Origin: Balanoglossus misakiensis
Taxonomy: Eukaryota; Hemichordata
Reading direction: 5' to 3'
DNA: 64,000 nt
NCBI GenBank assembly: GCA_040954595.2
Contig: CM082596.2
Location: 11,098,001-11,162,000 of the forward strand
The position numbers were made by a program, and so were the translations under genes. The notes under the pieces were generated by a model, which did no database searches, had not been told where the DNA came from, and saw nothing but the letters and a program-made list of their open reading frames with translations. Positions 10,960 to 27,209 of the stretch are shown in pieces (position 1 is the stretch's first letter; the number at the start of each line of letters is the position of its first letter).

Positions 10960-13900
10960 GGGATAGAATAATATTGCATAAAATTTAATTTCTTACATCA
11001 TAAATGGAATTCAAAGAATGGTCACATAACTGGATATGTTTTACTAAAAAGACTTATGTATAGGTTCAAGAATTTGTGTTGAAATACCAAATTCTCTACA
11101 AGATTTAAGTGGAACAGTCACAGAATGAAAACAAATATGGAAAGAGTTATGTCGGAATGTTGTAAGGGATAGATTAATATTGCAAATAATTTAATTTCTT
11201 ACATCATAAAAGGAATTCAAAGAATGGTCACATAACGGGCCATGTTTTACTAAAAAGACTTATGTATAGTTTCAAGGCTTTGTTTTGGAATAACGAATTC
11301 TCTCCAAGATTTAAGTTGAACAGTTACAGAATGAAAACAAATATTCAAATAGTTATGCTGGAATGTTGTAAGGGATAGTTTAATATTGCAAATAATTTAA
11401 TTTCTCACATCATAAATGAAATTCAAAGAATGGTAAAATAACGGGCCATGTTTTACTAAAAAGACTTAATATGTATAGTTTGAAGGCTTTGTTTTGGAAT
11501 AACGAATTCTCTACAAGATGTAAGTGGAACAGTCACAGAATGAAAACAAATATGGAAAGAGTTATGCCGGAATGTTGTAAGGAATAGATTAATATTGCAA
11601 ATAATTTAATTTCTTACATCATAAATGGAATTCAAAGAAAGGTCACGTAACATGATATGTATAGTTTCAAGCCTTTGTTTTGGAGTAACGAATTCTCTAC
11701 AAGATTTAAGTGGAACAGTCACAGAATGAAAACAAATATGGAAAGAGTTATGCCGGAATGTTGTAAGGGATAGATTAATATTGCAAAAAATTTAATTTCT
11801 TACATCATAAATGGAATTCAAAGAATGGTCACATAACGGGCCATGTTTTACTAAAAAACTTCTGTATAGTTTCAAGGGTTTGTGTTGAAATTCCGAATTC
11901 TCTCCAAGATTTAAGTGGAACAGTTACAGAATGAAAACAAATATTGAAATAGTTATGCTGGAATGTTGTAAGGGATAGATTAATATTGCAAAAAAATAAA
12001 TTTCTTACATCATAAATAGAATTCAAAGAATGGTCACATAACAGGCCATGCTTTACTAAAGAGACTTAATATGTATAGTTTGAAGGCTTTGTTTTGGAAT
12101 AACGAATTCTCTACAAGATTTAAGTGGAATAGTCACAGAATGAAAACAAATATGGAAAGAGTTATGCTGGAATGTTGTAAGGGATAGAATAATATTGCAT
12201 AAAATTTAATTTCTTACATCATAAATGGAATTCAAAGAATGGTCACATAACTGGATATGTTTTACTAAAAAGACTTATGTATAGGTTCAAGAATTTGTGT
12301 TGAAATACCAAATTCTCTACAAGATTTAAGTGGAACAGTCACAGAATGAAAACAAATATGGAAAGAGTTATGCTGAAATGTTGTAAGGGATAGAATAATA
12401 TTGCATAAAATTTAATTTCTTACATCATAAATGGAATTCAAAGAATGGTCACATAACTGGATATGTTTTACTAAAAAGACTTATGTATAGGTTCAAGAAT
12501 TTGTGTTGAAATACCAAATTCTCTACAAGATTTAAGTCGAACAGTCACAGAATGAAAACAAATATGGAAAGAGTTATGTCGGAATGTTGTAAGGGATAGA
12601 TTAATATTGCAAATAATTTAATTTCTTACATCATAAAAGGAATTCAAAGAATGGTCACATAACGGGCCATGTTTTACTAAAAAGACTTATGTATAGTTTC
12701 AAGGCTTTGTTTTGGAATAACGAATTCTCTCCAAGATTTAAGTTGAACAGTTACAGAATGAAAACAAATATTCAAATAGTTATGCTGGAATGTTGTAAGG
12801 GATAGTTTAATATTGCAAATAATTTAATTTCTCACATCATAAATGAAATTCAAAGAATGGTAAAATAACGGGCCATGTTTTACTAAAAAGACTTAATATG
12901 TATAGTTTGAAGGCTTTGTTTTGGAATAACGAATTCTCTACAAGATGTAAGTGGAACAGTCACAGAATGAAAACAAATATGGAAAGAGTTATGCCGGAAT
13001 GTTGTAAGGAATAGATTAATATTGCAAATAATTTAATTTCTTACATCATAAATGGAATTCAAAGAAAGGTCACGTAACATGATATGTATAGTTTCAAGCC
13101 TTTGTTTTGGAGTAACGAATTCTCTACAAGATTTAAGTGGAACAGTCACAGAATGAAAACAAATATGGAAAGAGTTATGCCGGAATGTTGTAAGGGATAG
13201 ATTAATATTGCAAAAAATTTAATTTCTTACATCATAAATGGAATTCAAAGAATGGTCACATAACGGGCCATGTTTTACTAAAAAACTTCTGTATAGTTTC
13301 AAGGGTTTGTGTTGAAATTCCGAATTCTCTCCAAGATTTAAGTGGAACAGTTACAGAATGAAAACAAATATTGAAATAGTTATGCTGGAATGTTGTAAGG
13401 GATAGATTAATATTGCAAAAAAATAAATTTCTTACATCATAAATAGAATTCAAAGAATGGTCACATAACAGGCCATGCTTTACTAAAGAGACTTAATATG
13501 TATAGTTTGAAGGCTTTGTTTTGGAATAACGAATTCTCTACAAGATTTAAGTGGAATAGTCACAGAATGAAAACAAATATGGAAAGAGTTATGCTGGAAT
13601 GTTGTAAGGGATAGAATAATATTGCATAAAATTTAATTTCTTACATCATAAATGGAATTCAAAGAATGGTCACATAACTGGATATGTTTTACTAAAAAGA
13701 CTTATGTATAGGTTCAAGAATTTGTGTTGAAATACCAAATTCTCTACAAGATTTAAGTGGAACAGTCACAGAATGAAAACAAATATGGAAAGAGTTATGC
13801 TGAAATGTTGTAAGGGATAGAATAATATTGCATAAAATTTAATTTCTTACATCATAAATGGAATTCAAAGAATGGTCACATAACTGGATATGTTTTACTA

Positions 13901-14015
13901 AAAAGACTTATGTATAGGTTCAAGAATTTGTGTTGAAATACCAAATTCTCTACAAGATTTAAGTCGAACAGTCACAGAATGAAAACAAATATGGAAAGAG
14001 TTATGTCGGAATGTT
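10960..14015. repeat. Higher-order repeat: two copies of a 1,427-bp, 7-monomer block
   Basis: Diagnostic variants repeat at 1,427 bp: CATAAAAGGAATTC at about 11210/12637, the ACTTCTGTATAG variant at 11829/13256, and AAAGAGACTTAATATG at about 12057/13484. This is a different block from the 1,382-bp one, so separate local amplifications occurred. Confidence 0.8.
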
Positions 14016-17000
14016 GTAAGGAATAGATTAATATTGCAAATAATTTAATTTCTTACATCATAAATGGAATTCAAAGAAAGGTCACGTAACATGATATGTA
14101 TAGTTTCAAGCCTTTGTTTTGGAGTAACGAATTCTCTACAAGATTTAAGTGGAACAGTCACAGAATGAAAAAAAATATGGAAAGAGTTATGCTGAAATGT
14201 TGTAAGGGATAGATTAATATTGCATAAAATTTAATTACTTACATCATAAATGGAATTCAAAGAATGGTCACATAACAGGATATGTTTTACTAAAAAGAAT
14301 TATGTATAGGTTCAAGAATTTGTGTTGAAATACCAAATTCTCTACAAGATTTAAGTGGAACAGTCACAGAATGAAAACAAATATGGAAAGAGTTATGTCG
14401 GAATGTTGTAAGGGATAGATTAATATTGCAAATAATTTAATTTCTTACATCATCAATGGAATTCAAAGAATGGTCACATAACGGGCCATGTTTTACTAAA
14501 AAGACTTATGTATAGTTTCAAGGCTTTGTTTTGGAATAACGAATTCTCTCCAAGATTTAAGTTGAACAGTTACAGAATGAAAACAAATATTCAAATAGTT
14601 ATGCTCGAATGTTGTAAGGGATAGTTTAATATTGCAAATAATTTAATTTCTCACATCATAAATGAAATTCAAAGAATGGTCACATAACGGGCCATGTTTT
14701 ACTAAAAAGACTTAATATGTATAGTTTGAAGGCTTTGTTTTGGAATAACAAATTCTCTCCAAGATTTAAGTTGAACAGTTACAGAATGAAAACAAATATT
14801 CAAATAGTTATGCTCGAATGTTGTAAGGGATAGTTTAATATTGCAAATAATTTAATTTCTCACATCATAAATGAAATTCAAAGAATGGTCACATAACGGG
14901 CCATGTTTTACTAAAAAGACTTAATATGTATAGTTTGAAGGCTTTGTTTTGGAATAACGAATTCTCTACAAGATTTAAGTGGAACAGTCACAGAATGAAA
15001 ACAAATATGGAAAGAGTAATGCCGGAATGTTGTAAGGAATAGATTAATATTGCAAATAATTTAATTTCTTACATCATACATGGAATTCAAAGAAAGGTCA
15101 CGTAACAGGATATGTATAGTTTCAAGCTTTTGTTTTGGAGTAACGAATTCTCTACAAGATTTAAGTGGAACAGTCACAGAATGAAAACAAATATGGAAAG
15201 AGTTATGCTGAAATGTTGTAAGGGATAGATTAATATTGCATAAAATTTAATTACTTACATCATAAATAGAATTCAAAGAATGGTCACATAACTGGATATG
15301 TTTTACTAAAAAGAATTATGTATAGGCTCAAGAATTTGTGTTGAAATACCAAATTCTCTACAAGATTTAAGTTGAACAGTTACAGAATGAAAACAAATAT
15401 GGAAAGAGTTATGCTGGAATGTTGTAAGGGATAGATTAATATTGCAAATAATTTAATTTCTTACATCATAAATGGAATTCAAAGAATGGTCACATACGAT
15501 ATGTTTTACTAAAAAGACTTATGTTATAGTTTCAAGGCTTTGTTTTGGAATAACGAATTCTCTACAAGATTTAAGTGGAACAGTCACAGAATGAAAACAA
15601 ATATGGAAAGAGTTATGCCGGAATGTTGTAAGGAATAGATTAATATTGCAAATAATTTAATTTCTTACATCATAAATGGAATTCAAAGAAAGGTCACGTA
15701 ACAGGATATGTATAGTTTCAAGGCTTTGTTTTGGAATAACGAATACTCTACAAGATTTAAGTAGAACAGTCACAGAATGAAAACAAATATGGAAAGAGTT
15801 ATGCTGGAATGTTGTAAGGAATAGATTAATATTGCAAATAATTTAATTTCTTACATCATAAATGGAATTCAAAGAAAGGTCACGTAACAGGATATGTATA
15901 GTTTCAAGCCTTTGTTTTGGAGTAACGAATTCTCTACAAGATTTAAGTGGAACAGTCACAGAATGAAAACAAATATGGAAAGAGTTATGCTGAAATGTTG
16001 TAAGGGATAGAATAATATTGCATAAAATTTAATTTCTTACATCATAAATGGAATTCAAAGAATGGTCACATAACTGGATATGTTTTACTAAAAAGACTAA
16101 TATATAGGTTCAAGAATTTGTGTTGAAATACCAAATTCTCTACAAGATTTAAGTGGAACAGTCACAGAATGAAAACAAATATGGAAAGAGTTATGTCGGA
16201 ATGTTGTAAGGGATAGATTAATATTGCAAATAATTTAATTTCTTACATCATAAATGGAATTCAAAGAATGGTCACATAACGGGCCATGTTTTACTAAAAA
16301 GACTTATGTATAGTTTCAAGGCTTTGTTTTGGAATAACGAATTCTCTACAAGATTTAAGTGGAACAGTCACAGAATGAAAACAAATATGGAAAGAGTTAT
16401 GCCGGAATGTTGAAAGGAATAGATTAATATTGCAAATAATTTAATTTCTTACATCATAAATGGAATTCAAAGAAAAGGCACGTAACAGGATATGTATAGT
16501 TTCAAGGCTTTGTTTTGGAATAACGAATTCTCTACAAGATTTAAGTGGAACAGTCACAGAATGAAAACAAATATGGAAAGAGTTATGCCGGAATGTTGTA
16601 AGGAATAGATTAATATTGCAAATAATTTAATTTCTTACATCATAAATGGAATTCAAACAAACGTCACGTAACAGGATATGTATAGTTTCAAGGCTTTGTT
16701 TTGGAATAACGAATACTCTACAAGATTTAAGTAGAACAGTCACAGAATGAAAACAAGTATGGAAAGAGTTATGCTGGAATGTTGTAAGGGATAGATTAAT
16801 ATTGCAAAAAATTTAATTTCTTACACCATAAATGGAATTCAAAGAAAGGTCACGTAACAGGATATGTATAGTTTCAAGCCTTTGTTTTGGAATAACGAAT
16901 TCTCTACAAGATTTAAGTGGAACAGTCACAGAATGAAAACAAATATGGAAAGAGTTATGTCGGAATGTTGTAAGGGATAGATTAATATTGCAAATAATTT

Positions 17001-20000
17001 AATTTCTTACATCATAAATGGAATTCAAAGAATGGTCACATAACGGGCCATGTTTTACTAAAAAGACTTATGTTATAGTTTCAAGGCTTTGTTTTGGAAT
17101 AACGAATTCTCTACAAGATTTAAGTGGAACAGTCACAGAATGAAAACAAATATGGAAAGAGTTATGCCGGAATGTTGTAAGGAATAGATTAATATTGCAA
17201 ATAATTTAATTTCTTACATCATAAATGGAATTCAAACAAATGTCACGTAATAGGATATGTATAGTTTCAAGGCTTTGTTTTGGAATAACGAATACTCTAC
17301 AAGATTTAAGTAGAACAGTCACAGAATGAAAACAAATTAAAAAGAGTTATGCTGGAATGTTGTAAGGGATAGATTAATATTGCAAAAAATTTAATTTCTT
17401 ACACCATAAATGGAATTCAAAGAAAAGTCACGTAACAGGATATGTATAGTTTCAAGCCTTTGTTTTGGAATAACGAATTCTCTACAAGATTTAAGTGGAA
17501 CAGTCACAGAATGAAAAAAATATGGAAAGAGTTATGTCGGAATGTTGTAAGGGATAGATTAATATTGCAAATAATTTAATTTCTTACAGCATAAATGGAA
17601 TTCAAAGAATGGTCACATAACGGGCCATGTTTTACTAAAAAAGACTTATGTATAGTTTCAAGGCTTTGTATAACGAATTCTCTCCAAGATTTAAGTTGAA
17701 CAGTTACAGAATGAAAACAAATATGGAAAGAGTTATGCTGGAATGTTGTAAGGGATAGATTAATATTGCAAATAATATAATTTCTTATATCATAAAATGA
17801 ATTCAAAGAATGGTCACATAACAGGATATGTTTTACTAAAAAGACTTATGTTATAGTTTCAAGGCTTTGTTTTGGAATAACGAATTCTCTACAAGATTTA
17901 AGTGGAACAGTCACAGAATGAAAACAAATATGGAAAGAGTTATGCCGGAATGTTGTAAGGAATAGATTAACATTGCAAATAATTTAATTTCTTACATCAT
18001 AAATGGAATTCAAAGAAAGGTCACGTAACAGGATATGTATAGTTTCAAGTCTTTGTTTTGGAGTAACGAATTCTCTACAAGATTTAAGTGGAACAGTCAC
18101 AGAATGAAAACAAATATGGAAAGAGTTATGCTGAAATGTTGTAAGGGATAGATTAATATTGCATAAAATTTAATTTCTTACATCATAAATGGAATTCAAA
18201 GAATGGTCACATAACTGGATATGTTTTACTAAAAAGACTTATGTATAGGTTCAAGAATTAGTGTTGAAATACCAAATTCTCTACAAGATTTAAGTTGAAC
18301 AGTTACAGAATGAAAACAAATATTCAAATAGTTATGCTGGAATGTTGTAAGGGATAGTTTAATATTGCAAATAATTTAATTTCTTACATCATAAATGGAA
18401 TTCAAAGAATGGTCACATAACAGGATATGTTTTACTAAAAAGACTTATGTTATAGTTTCAAGGCTTTGTTTTGGAATAACGAATTCTCTACAAGATTTAA
18501 GTGGAACAGTCACAGAATGAAAACAAATATGGAAAGAGTTATGCCGGAATGTTGTAAGGAATAGATTAATATTGCAAATAATTTAATTTCTTACATCATA
18601 AATGGAATTCAAACAAACGTCACGTAACAGGATATGTATAGTTTCAAGGCTTTGTTTTGGAATAACGAATACTCTACAAGATTTAAGTAGAACAGTCACA
18701 GAATGAAAACAAGAATGGAAAGAGTTATGCTGGAATGTTGTAAGGGATAGATTAATATTGCAAAAAATTTAATTTCTTACACCATAAATGGAATTCAAAG
18801 AAAGGTCACGTAACAGGATATGTATAGTTTCAAGCCTTTGTTTTGGAATAACGAATTCTCTACAAGATTTAAGTGGAACAGTCACAGAATGAAAACAAAT
18901 ATGGAAAGAGTTATGTCGGAATGCTGTAAGGGATAGATTAATATTGCAAATAATTTAATTTCTTACATCATAAATGGAATTCAAAGAATGGTCACATAAC
19001 GGGCCATGTTTTACTAAAAAGACTTATGTATAGTTTCAAGGCTTTGTTTTGGAATAACGAATTCTCTCCAAGATTTAAGTTGAACAGTTACAGAATGAAA
19101 ACAAATATGGAAAGAGTTATGCTGGAATGTTGTAAGGGATAGATTAATATTGCAAATAATTTAATTTCTTACATCATAAAATGAATTCAAAGAATGGTCA
19201 CATAACAGGATATGTTTTACTAAAAAGACTTATGTTATAGTTTCAAGGCTTTGTTTTGGAATAACGAATTCTCTACAAGATTTAAGTGGAACAGTCACAG
19301 AATGAAAACAAATATGGAAAGAGTTATGCCGGAATGTTGTAAGGAATAGATTAACATTGCAAATAATTTAATTTCTTACATCATAAATGGAATTCAAAGA
19401 AAGGTCACGTAACAGGATATGTATATTTTCAAGCCTTTGTTTTGGAGTAACGAATTCTCTACAAGATTTAAGTGGAACAGTCACAGAATGAAAACAAATA
19501 TGGAAAGAATTATGATGAAATGTTGTAAGGGATAGATTAATATTGCATAAAATTTAATTTCTTACATCATAAATGGGATTCAAAGAATGGTCACATAACT
19601 GGATATGTTTTACTAAAAAGACTTATGTATAGGTTCAAGAATTTGTGTTGAAATACCAAATTCTCTACAAGATTTAAGTTGAACAGTTACAGAATGAAAA
19701 CAAATATTCAAATAGTTATGCTGGAATGTTGTAAGGGATAGTTTAATATTGCAAATAATTTAATTTCTTACATCATAAATGAAATTCAAAGAATGGTCAA
19801 ATAACGGGCCATGTTTTACTAAAAAGACTTAATATGTATAGTTTGAAGGCTTTGTTTTGGAATAACGAATTCTCTCCAAGATTTAAGTTGAACAGTTACA
19901 GAATGAAAACAAATATTCAAATAGTTATGCTGGAATGTTGTAAGGGATAGTTTAATATTGCAAATAATTTAATTTCTTACATCATAAATGAAATTCAAAG

Positions 20001-23000
20001 AATGGTCAAATAACGGGCCATGTTTTACTAAAAAGACTTATGTATAGTTTCAAGGCTTTGTTTTGGAATAACGAATTCTCTACAAGATTTAAGTGGAACA
20101 GTCACAGAATGAAAACAAATATGGAAAGAGTTATGCCGGAATGTTGTAAGGAATAGATTAACATTGCAAATAATTTAATTTCTTACATCATAAATGGAAT
20201 TCAAAGAAAGGTCACGTAACAGGATATGTATAGTTTCAAGCCTTTGTTTTGGAGTAACGAATTCTCTACAAGATTTAAGTGGAACAGTCACAGAATGAAA
20301 ACAAATATGGAAAGAGTTATGATGAAATGTTGTAAGGGATAGATTAATATTGCAAATAATTGAATTCCTTACATCATAAAATGAATTCAAAGAATGGTGA
20401 CATAACAGGATATGTTTTACTAAAAAGACTTATGTTATAGTTTCAAGGCTTTGTTTTGGAATAACGAATTCTCTACAAGATTTAATTGGAACAGTCACAG
20501 AATGAAAACAAATATGGAAAGCGTTATGCTGGAATGTTGTAAGGGATAGATTAATATTGCAAAAAATTTAATTTCTTACATCATAAATGGAATTCAAAGA
20601 ATGGTCACATAACTGGATATGTTTTACTAAAAAGACTTATGTATAGGTTCAAGAATTTGTGTTGAAATACCAAATTCTCTACAAGATTTAAGTGGAACAG
20701 TCACAGAATGAAAACAAATATGGAAAGAGTTATGTCGGAATGTTGTAAGGGATAGATTAATATTGTAAATAATTTAATTTCTTACATCATAAATGGAATT
20801 CAAAGAATGGTCACATGACGGGCCATGTTTTACTAAAAAGACTTATGTATAGTTTCAAGGCTTTGTTTGGAATAACGAATTCTCTCCAAGATTTAAGTTG
20901 AACAGTTACAGAATGAAAACAAATATTCAAATAGTTATGCTGGAATGTTGTAAGGGATAGTTTAATATTGCAAATAATTTAATTTCTTACATCATAAATG
21001 AAATTCAAAGAATGGTCAAATAACGGGCCATGTTTTACTAAAAAGACTTAATATGTATAGTTGAAGGCTTTGTTTTGGAATAACGAATTCTCTACAAGAT
21101 TTAAGTGGAACAGTCACAGAATGAAAACATATATGGAAAGCGTTATGCCGGAATGTTGTAAGGGATAGATAATTATTGCAAATAATTTAATTTCTTACAT
21201 CATAAATGGAAACCAAAGAATGGTCACATAACGGGCCATGTTTTACAAAAAGACTTATGTATAGTTTCAAGGCTTTGTTTTGGAATAACGAATTCTCTAC
21301 AAGATTTAAGTGGAATAGTCACAGAATGAAAACAAATATGGAAAGAGTTATGCTGGAATGTTGTAAGGGATAGATTAATATTGCAAATAATTTAATTTCT
21401 TACATCATAAAATGAATTCAAAGAATGGTCACATAACAGGATATGTTTTACGAAAAAGACTTATGTTATAGTTTCAAGGCTTTGTTTTGGAATAACGAAT
21501 TCTCTACAAGATTTAAGTGGAACAGTCACAGAATGAAAACAAATATGGAAAGAGTTATGCCGGAATGTTGTAAGGAATAGATTAATATTGCAAATAATTT
21601 AATTTCTTACATCATAAATGGAATTCAAAGAAAGGTCACGAAACAGGATATGTATAGTTTCAAGCCTTTGTTTTGGAGTAACGAATTCTCTACAAGATTT
21701 AACTGGAACAGTCACAGAACGAAAACAAATATGGAAAGAGTTATGCTGAAATGTTGTAAGGGATAGATTAATATTGCATAAAATTTAATTTCTTACATCA
21801 TAAATGGAATTCAAAGAATGGTCACATAACTGGATATGTTTTACTAAAAAGACTTATGTATAGGTTCAAGAATTTGTGTTGAAATACCAAATTCTCTACA
21901 AGATTTAAGTGGAACAGTCACAGAATGAAAACAAATATGGAAAGAGATATGTCGGAATGTTGTAAGGGATAGATAATTATTGCAAATAATTTAATTTCTT
22001 ACATCATAAATGGAAACCAAAGAATGGTCACATAACGGGCCATGTTTTACAAAAAGACTTATGTATAGTTTCAAGGCTTTGTTTTGGAATAACGAATTCT
22101 CTACAAGATTTAAGTGGAATAGTCACAGAATGAAAACAAATAACGAAAGAGTTATGCTGGAATGTTGTAAGGGATAGATTAATATTGCAAATAATTTAAT
22201 TTCTTACATCATAAAATGAATTCAAAGAATGGTCACATAACAGGATATGTTTTACGAAAAAGACTTATGTTATAGTTTCAAGGCTTTGTTTTGGAATAAC
22301 GAATTATCTACAAGATTTAAGTGGAACAGTCACAGAATGAAAACAAATATGGAAAGAGTTATGCCGGAATGTTGTAAGGAATAGATTAATATTGCAAATA
22401 GTTTAATTTCTTACATCATAAATGGAATTCAAAGAAAGGTCACGTAACAGGATATATATAATTTCAAGCCTTTGTTTTGGATTAACGAATTCTCTACAAG
22501 ATTTAAGTGGAACAGTCACAGAATGAAAACAAATATTCAAATAGTTATGCTGGAATGTTGTAAGGGATAGTTTAATATTGCATATAATTTAATTTCTTAC
22601 ATCATAAATGAAATTCAAAGAATGGTCAAATCACAGGCCATGTTTTACTAAAAAGATTTATATATAGTTTCAAGGCTGTGTTTTGGAATAACGAATTCTC
22701 TACAAGAATTAAGTGGAACAGTCACAGAATGAAAACAAATATGGAAAGCGTTATGCCGGAATGTTGTAAGGGATAGATTAATATTGCAAATAATTTAATT
22801 TCTTACATCATAAAATGAATTCAAAGAATGGTCACATAACAGGATATGTTTTACTAAAAAGACTTATGTTATAGTTTCAAGGCTTTGTTTTGGAATAACG
22901 AATTCTCTACAAGATTTAAGTGGAACAGTCACAGAATGAAAACAAATATGGAAAGAGTTATGCCGGAATGTTGTAAGGAATAGATTAATATTGCAAATAA

Positions 23001-26000
23001 TTTAATTTCTTACATCATAAATGGAATTCAAAGAAACGTCACGTAACAGGATATGTATAGTTTCAAGGCTTTGTTTTGGAATAACGAATTCTCTACAAGA
23101 TTTAAGTGGAACAGTCACAGAATGAAAACAAATATTCAAATAGTTATGCTGGAATGTTGTAAATGATAGTTTAATATTGCAAATAATTTAATTTCTTATA
23201 TCATAAATGGAATTCAAAGAATGGTCACATAACGGGCCATGTTTTAGTAAAAAGACTTATGTATAGTTGCAAGGCTTTGTTTTGGAATAACGAATTCTCT
23301 ACAAGATTTAAGTTGAACAGTTACAGAATGAAAATAAATATTCAAATAGTTATGCTGGAATGTTGTAAGGGATAGTTTAATATTGCAAATAATTTAATTT
23401 CTTACATCATAAATGAAATTCAAAGAATGGTCACATAACGGGCCATGTTTTACAAAAAAGACTTATGTATAGTTTCAAGGCTTTGTTTTGGAATAACGAA
23501 TTCTCTACAAGATTTAAGTTGAACAGTTACAGAATGAAAATAAATATTCAAATAGTTATGCTGGAATGTTGTAAATGATAGTTTAATATTGCAAATAATT
23601 TAATTTCTTACATCATAAAATGAATTCAAAGAATGGTCACATAACAGGATATGTTTTACTAAAAAGACTTATGTTATAGTTTCAAGGCTTTGTTTTGGAA
23701 TAACGAATTCTCTACAAGATTTAAGTGGAACATGCAGTCACAAAATGAAAACAAATATGGAAAGAGTTATGCTGAAATGTTGTAAGGGATAGATTAATAT
23801 TGCAAATAATTTAATTTCTTACATCATAAATGGAATTCAAAGAATGGTCACATAACGGGCCATGTTTTACTAAAAAGACTTATGTATAGTTTCAAGGCTT
23901 TGTTTTGGAATAACGAATTCTCTACAAGATTTAAGTGGAACAGTCATAGAATGAAAACAAATATGGAAAGAGTTATGCTGGAATGTTGTAAGGGATAGAT
24001 TAATATTGCAAATAATTTAATTTCTTACATCATAAAATGAATTCAAAGAATGGTCACATAACAGGATATGTTTTACTAAAAAGACTTATGTATAGTTTCA
24101 AGGCTTTGTTTTGGAATAACGAATTCTCTACAAGATTTAAGTGGAACATTCACAGAATGAAAACAAATATGGAAAGAGTTATGCCGGAATGTTGTAAGGA
24201 ATAGATTAATATTGCAAATAATTTAATTTCTTACATCATAAATGGAATTCAAAGAAACGTCACGTAACAGGATATGTATAGTTTCAAGGCTTTGTTTTGG
24301 AAAAACGAATTCTCTACAAGATTTAAGTGGAACAGTCACAGAATGAAAACAAATATGGAAAGAGTTATGCTGAAATGTTGTAAGGGATAGATTTATATTG
24401 CATAAAATTTAATTTCTTACATCATAAATGGAATTCAAAGAAAAGTCACGTAACAGGATATGTATAGTTTCAAGCCTTTGTTTTGGAGTAACGAATTCTC
24501 TACAAGATTTAAGTGGAACAGTCACAGAATGAAAACAAATATGGAAAGAGTTATGCTGAAATGTTGTAAGGGATAGATTAACATTGCATAAAATTTAATT
24601 TCTTACATCATAAATGGAATTCAAAGAATGGTCACATAACTGGATATGTTTTTCTAAAAAGACTTATGTTATAGTTTCAAGGCTTTGTTTTGGAATAACG
24701 AATTCTCTACAAGATTTAAGTGGAACAGTCACAGAATGAAAACAAATATGGAAAGCGTTATGCCGGAATGTAGTAAGGGATAGATTAATATTGCAAATAA
24801 TTTAATTTCTTACATCATAAAATGAATTCAAAGAATGGTCACATAACAGGATATGTTTTACTAAAAAGACTTATGTTATAGTTTCAAGGCTTTGTTTTGG
24901 AATAACGAATTCTCTACAAGATTTAAGTGGAACAGTCACAGAATGAAAACAAATATGGAAAGAGTTATGCCGGAATGTTGTAAGGAATAGAGTAATATTG
25001 CAAATAATTTTATTTCTTACATCATAAATGGAATTCAAAGAAACGTCACGTAACAGGATATGTATAGTTTCAAGGCTTTGTTTTGGAATAACGAATTCTC
25101 TACAAGATTTAAGTGGAACAGTCACAGAATGAAAACAAATATGGAAATAGTTATGCTGGAATGTTGTAAGGGATAGATTAATATTGCAAAAAATTTAATT
25201 TCTTACATCATAAATGGAATTCAAAGAAAGGTCACGTAACATGATATGTATAGTTTTTAAGCCTTTGTTTTGGAGTAACGAATTCTCTACAAGATTTAAG
25301 TGGAACACTCACAGAATGAAAACAAATATGGAAAGAGTTATGCTGAAATGTTGTAAGGGATAGATTAACATTGCATAAAATTTAATTTCTTACATCATAA
25401 ATGGAATTCAAAGAATGGTCACATAACTGGATATGTTTTACTAAAAAGACTTATGTATAGGTTCAAGAATTTATGTTGAAATACCAAATTCTCCACAAGA
25501 TTTAAGTGGAACAGTCACGGAATGAAAACAAATATAGAAAGAGTTATGCCGGAATGTTGTAAGGGATAGATTAATATTGCAAATAATTTAATTTCTTATA
25601 TCATAAATGGAATTCAAAGAATGGTCACATAACGGGCCATGTTTTAGTAAAAAGACTTATGTATAGTTTCAAGGCTTTGTTTTTGGAATAACGAATTCTC
25701 TACAAGATTTAAGTTGAACAGTTACAGAATGAAAAGAAATATTCAAATAGTTATGCTGGAATGTTGTAAGGGATAGTTTAATATTGCAAATAATTTAATT
25801 TCTTACATCATAAATGAAATTCAAAGAATGGTCAAATCACGGGCCATGTTTTACTAAAAAGACTCATATATAGTTTCATGGCTTTTTTTGGAATAACGAA
25901 TTCTCTACAAGATTTAAGTGGAACAGTCACATAATGAAAACAAATATGGAAAGCGTTATGCCGGAATGTTGTAAGGGATAGATTAATATTGCAAATAATT

Positions 26001-27141
26001 TAATTTCTTACATCATAAAATGAATTCAAAGAATGGTCACATAACAGGATATGTTTTACTAAAAAGACTTATGGTATAGTTTCAAGGCTTTGTTTTGGAA
26101 TAACGAATTCTCTACAAGATTTAAGTGGAACAGTCACAGAATGTAAACAAATATGGAAAGAGTTATGCCGGAATGTTGTAAGGAATAGATTAATATTGCA
26201 AATAATTTAATTTCTTACATCATAAATGGAATTCAAATAATGGTCACATAACAGGATATGTTTTACTAAAAAGACTTATGTATAGGTTCAAGAATTTGTG
26301 TTGAAATACCAAATTCTCTACAAGATTTAAGTGGAACAGTCACAGAATGAAAACAAATATAGAAAGAGTTATGCCTGAATGTTGTAAGGGATAGATTAAT
26401 ATTGCAAATAATTTAATTTCTCGTATCATAAATGGAATTCGAAGAATGGTCACATAACGGGCCATGTTTTAGTAAAAAGACTTATGTATAGTTTCAAGGC
26501 TTTGTTTTGGAATAACGAATTCTCTCCAAGATTTAAGTTGAACAGTTACAGAATGAAAACAAATATTCAAATAGTTATGTTGGAATGTTGTAAGGGATAG
26601 TTTAATATTGCAAATAATTTAATTTCTTACATCATAAATGAAATTCAAAGAATGGTCAAATAACGGGCCCTGTTTTACTAAAAAGACTTAATATGTATAG
26701 TTTGAAGGCTTTGTTTTGGAATAACGAATTCTCTACAAGATTTAAGTGGAACAGTCACAGAATGAAAACAAATATAGAAAGAGTTATGTCGGAATGTTGT
26801 AAGGGATAGATTAATATTGCAAATAATTTAATTTCTTACATCATAAATGGAATTCAAAGAAATGTCACGTAACAGGATATGTATAGTTTCAAGGATTTGT
26901 TTTGGAATAACGAATTCTCTACAAGATTTAAGTGGAACAGTCACAGAATGAAAACAAATATGGAAAGAGTTATGCTGGAATGTTGTAAGGGATAGATTAA
27001 TATTGCAAAAAAATTAATTTCTTACATCATAAATGGAATTCAAAGACTGGTCACGTAACAGGATATGTATAGTTTCAAGCCTTTGTTTTGGAGTAACGAA
27101 TTCTCTACAAGATTTAAGTGGAACAGTCACAGAATGAAAAC

Positions 27142-27209
27142 AAATATGGAAAGAGTTATGCTGAAATGTTGTAAGAAATATGGAAAGAGTTATGCTGAAA
27201 TGTTGTAAG
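27142..27209. repeat. 34-bp local tandem duplication inside one monomer
   Basis: The 34-bp stretch starting AAATATGGAAAGAG at 27142 is repeated at once from 27176. It is an isolated small duplication not shared by neighbouring monomers. Confidence 0.85.
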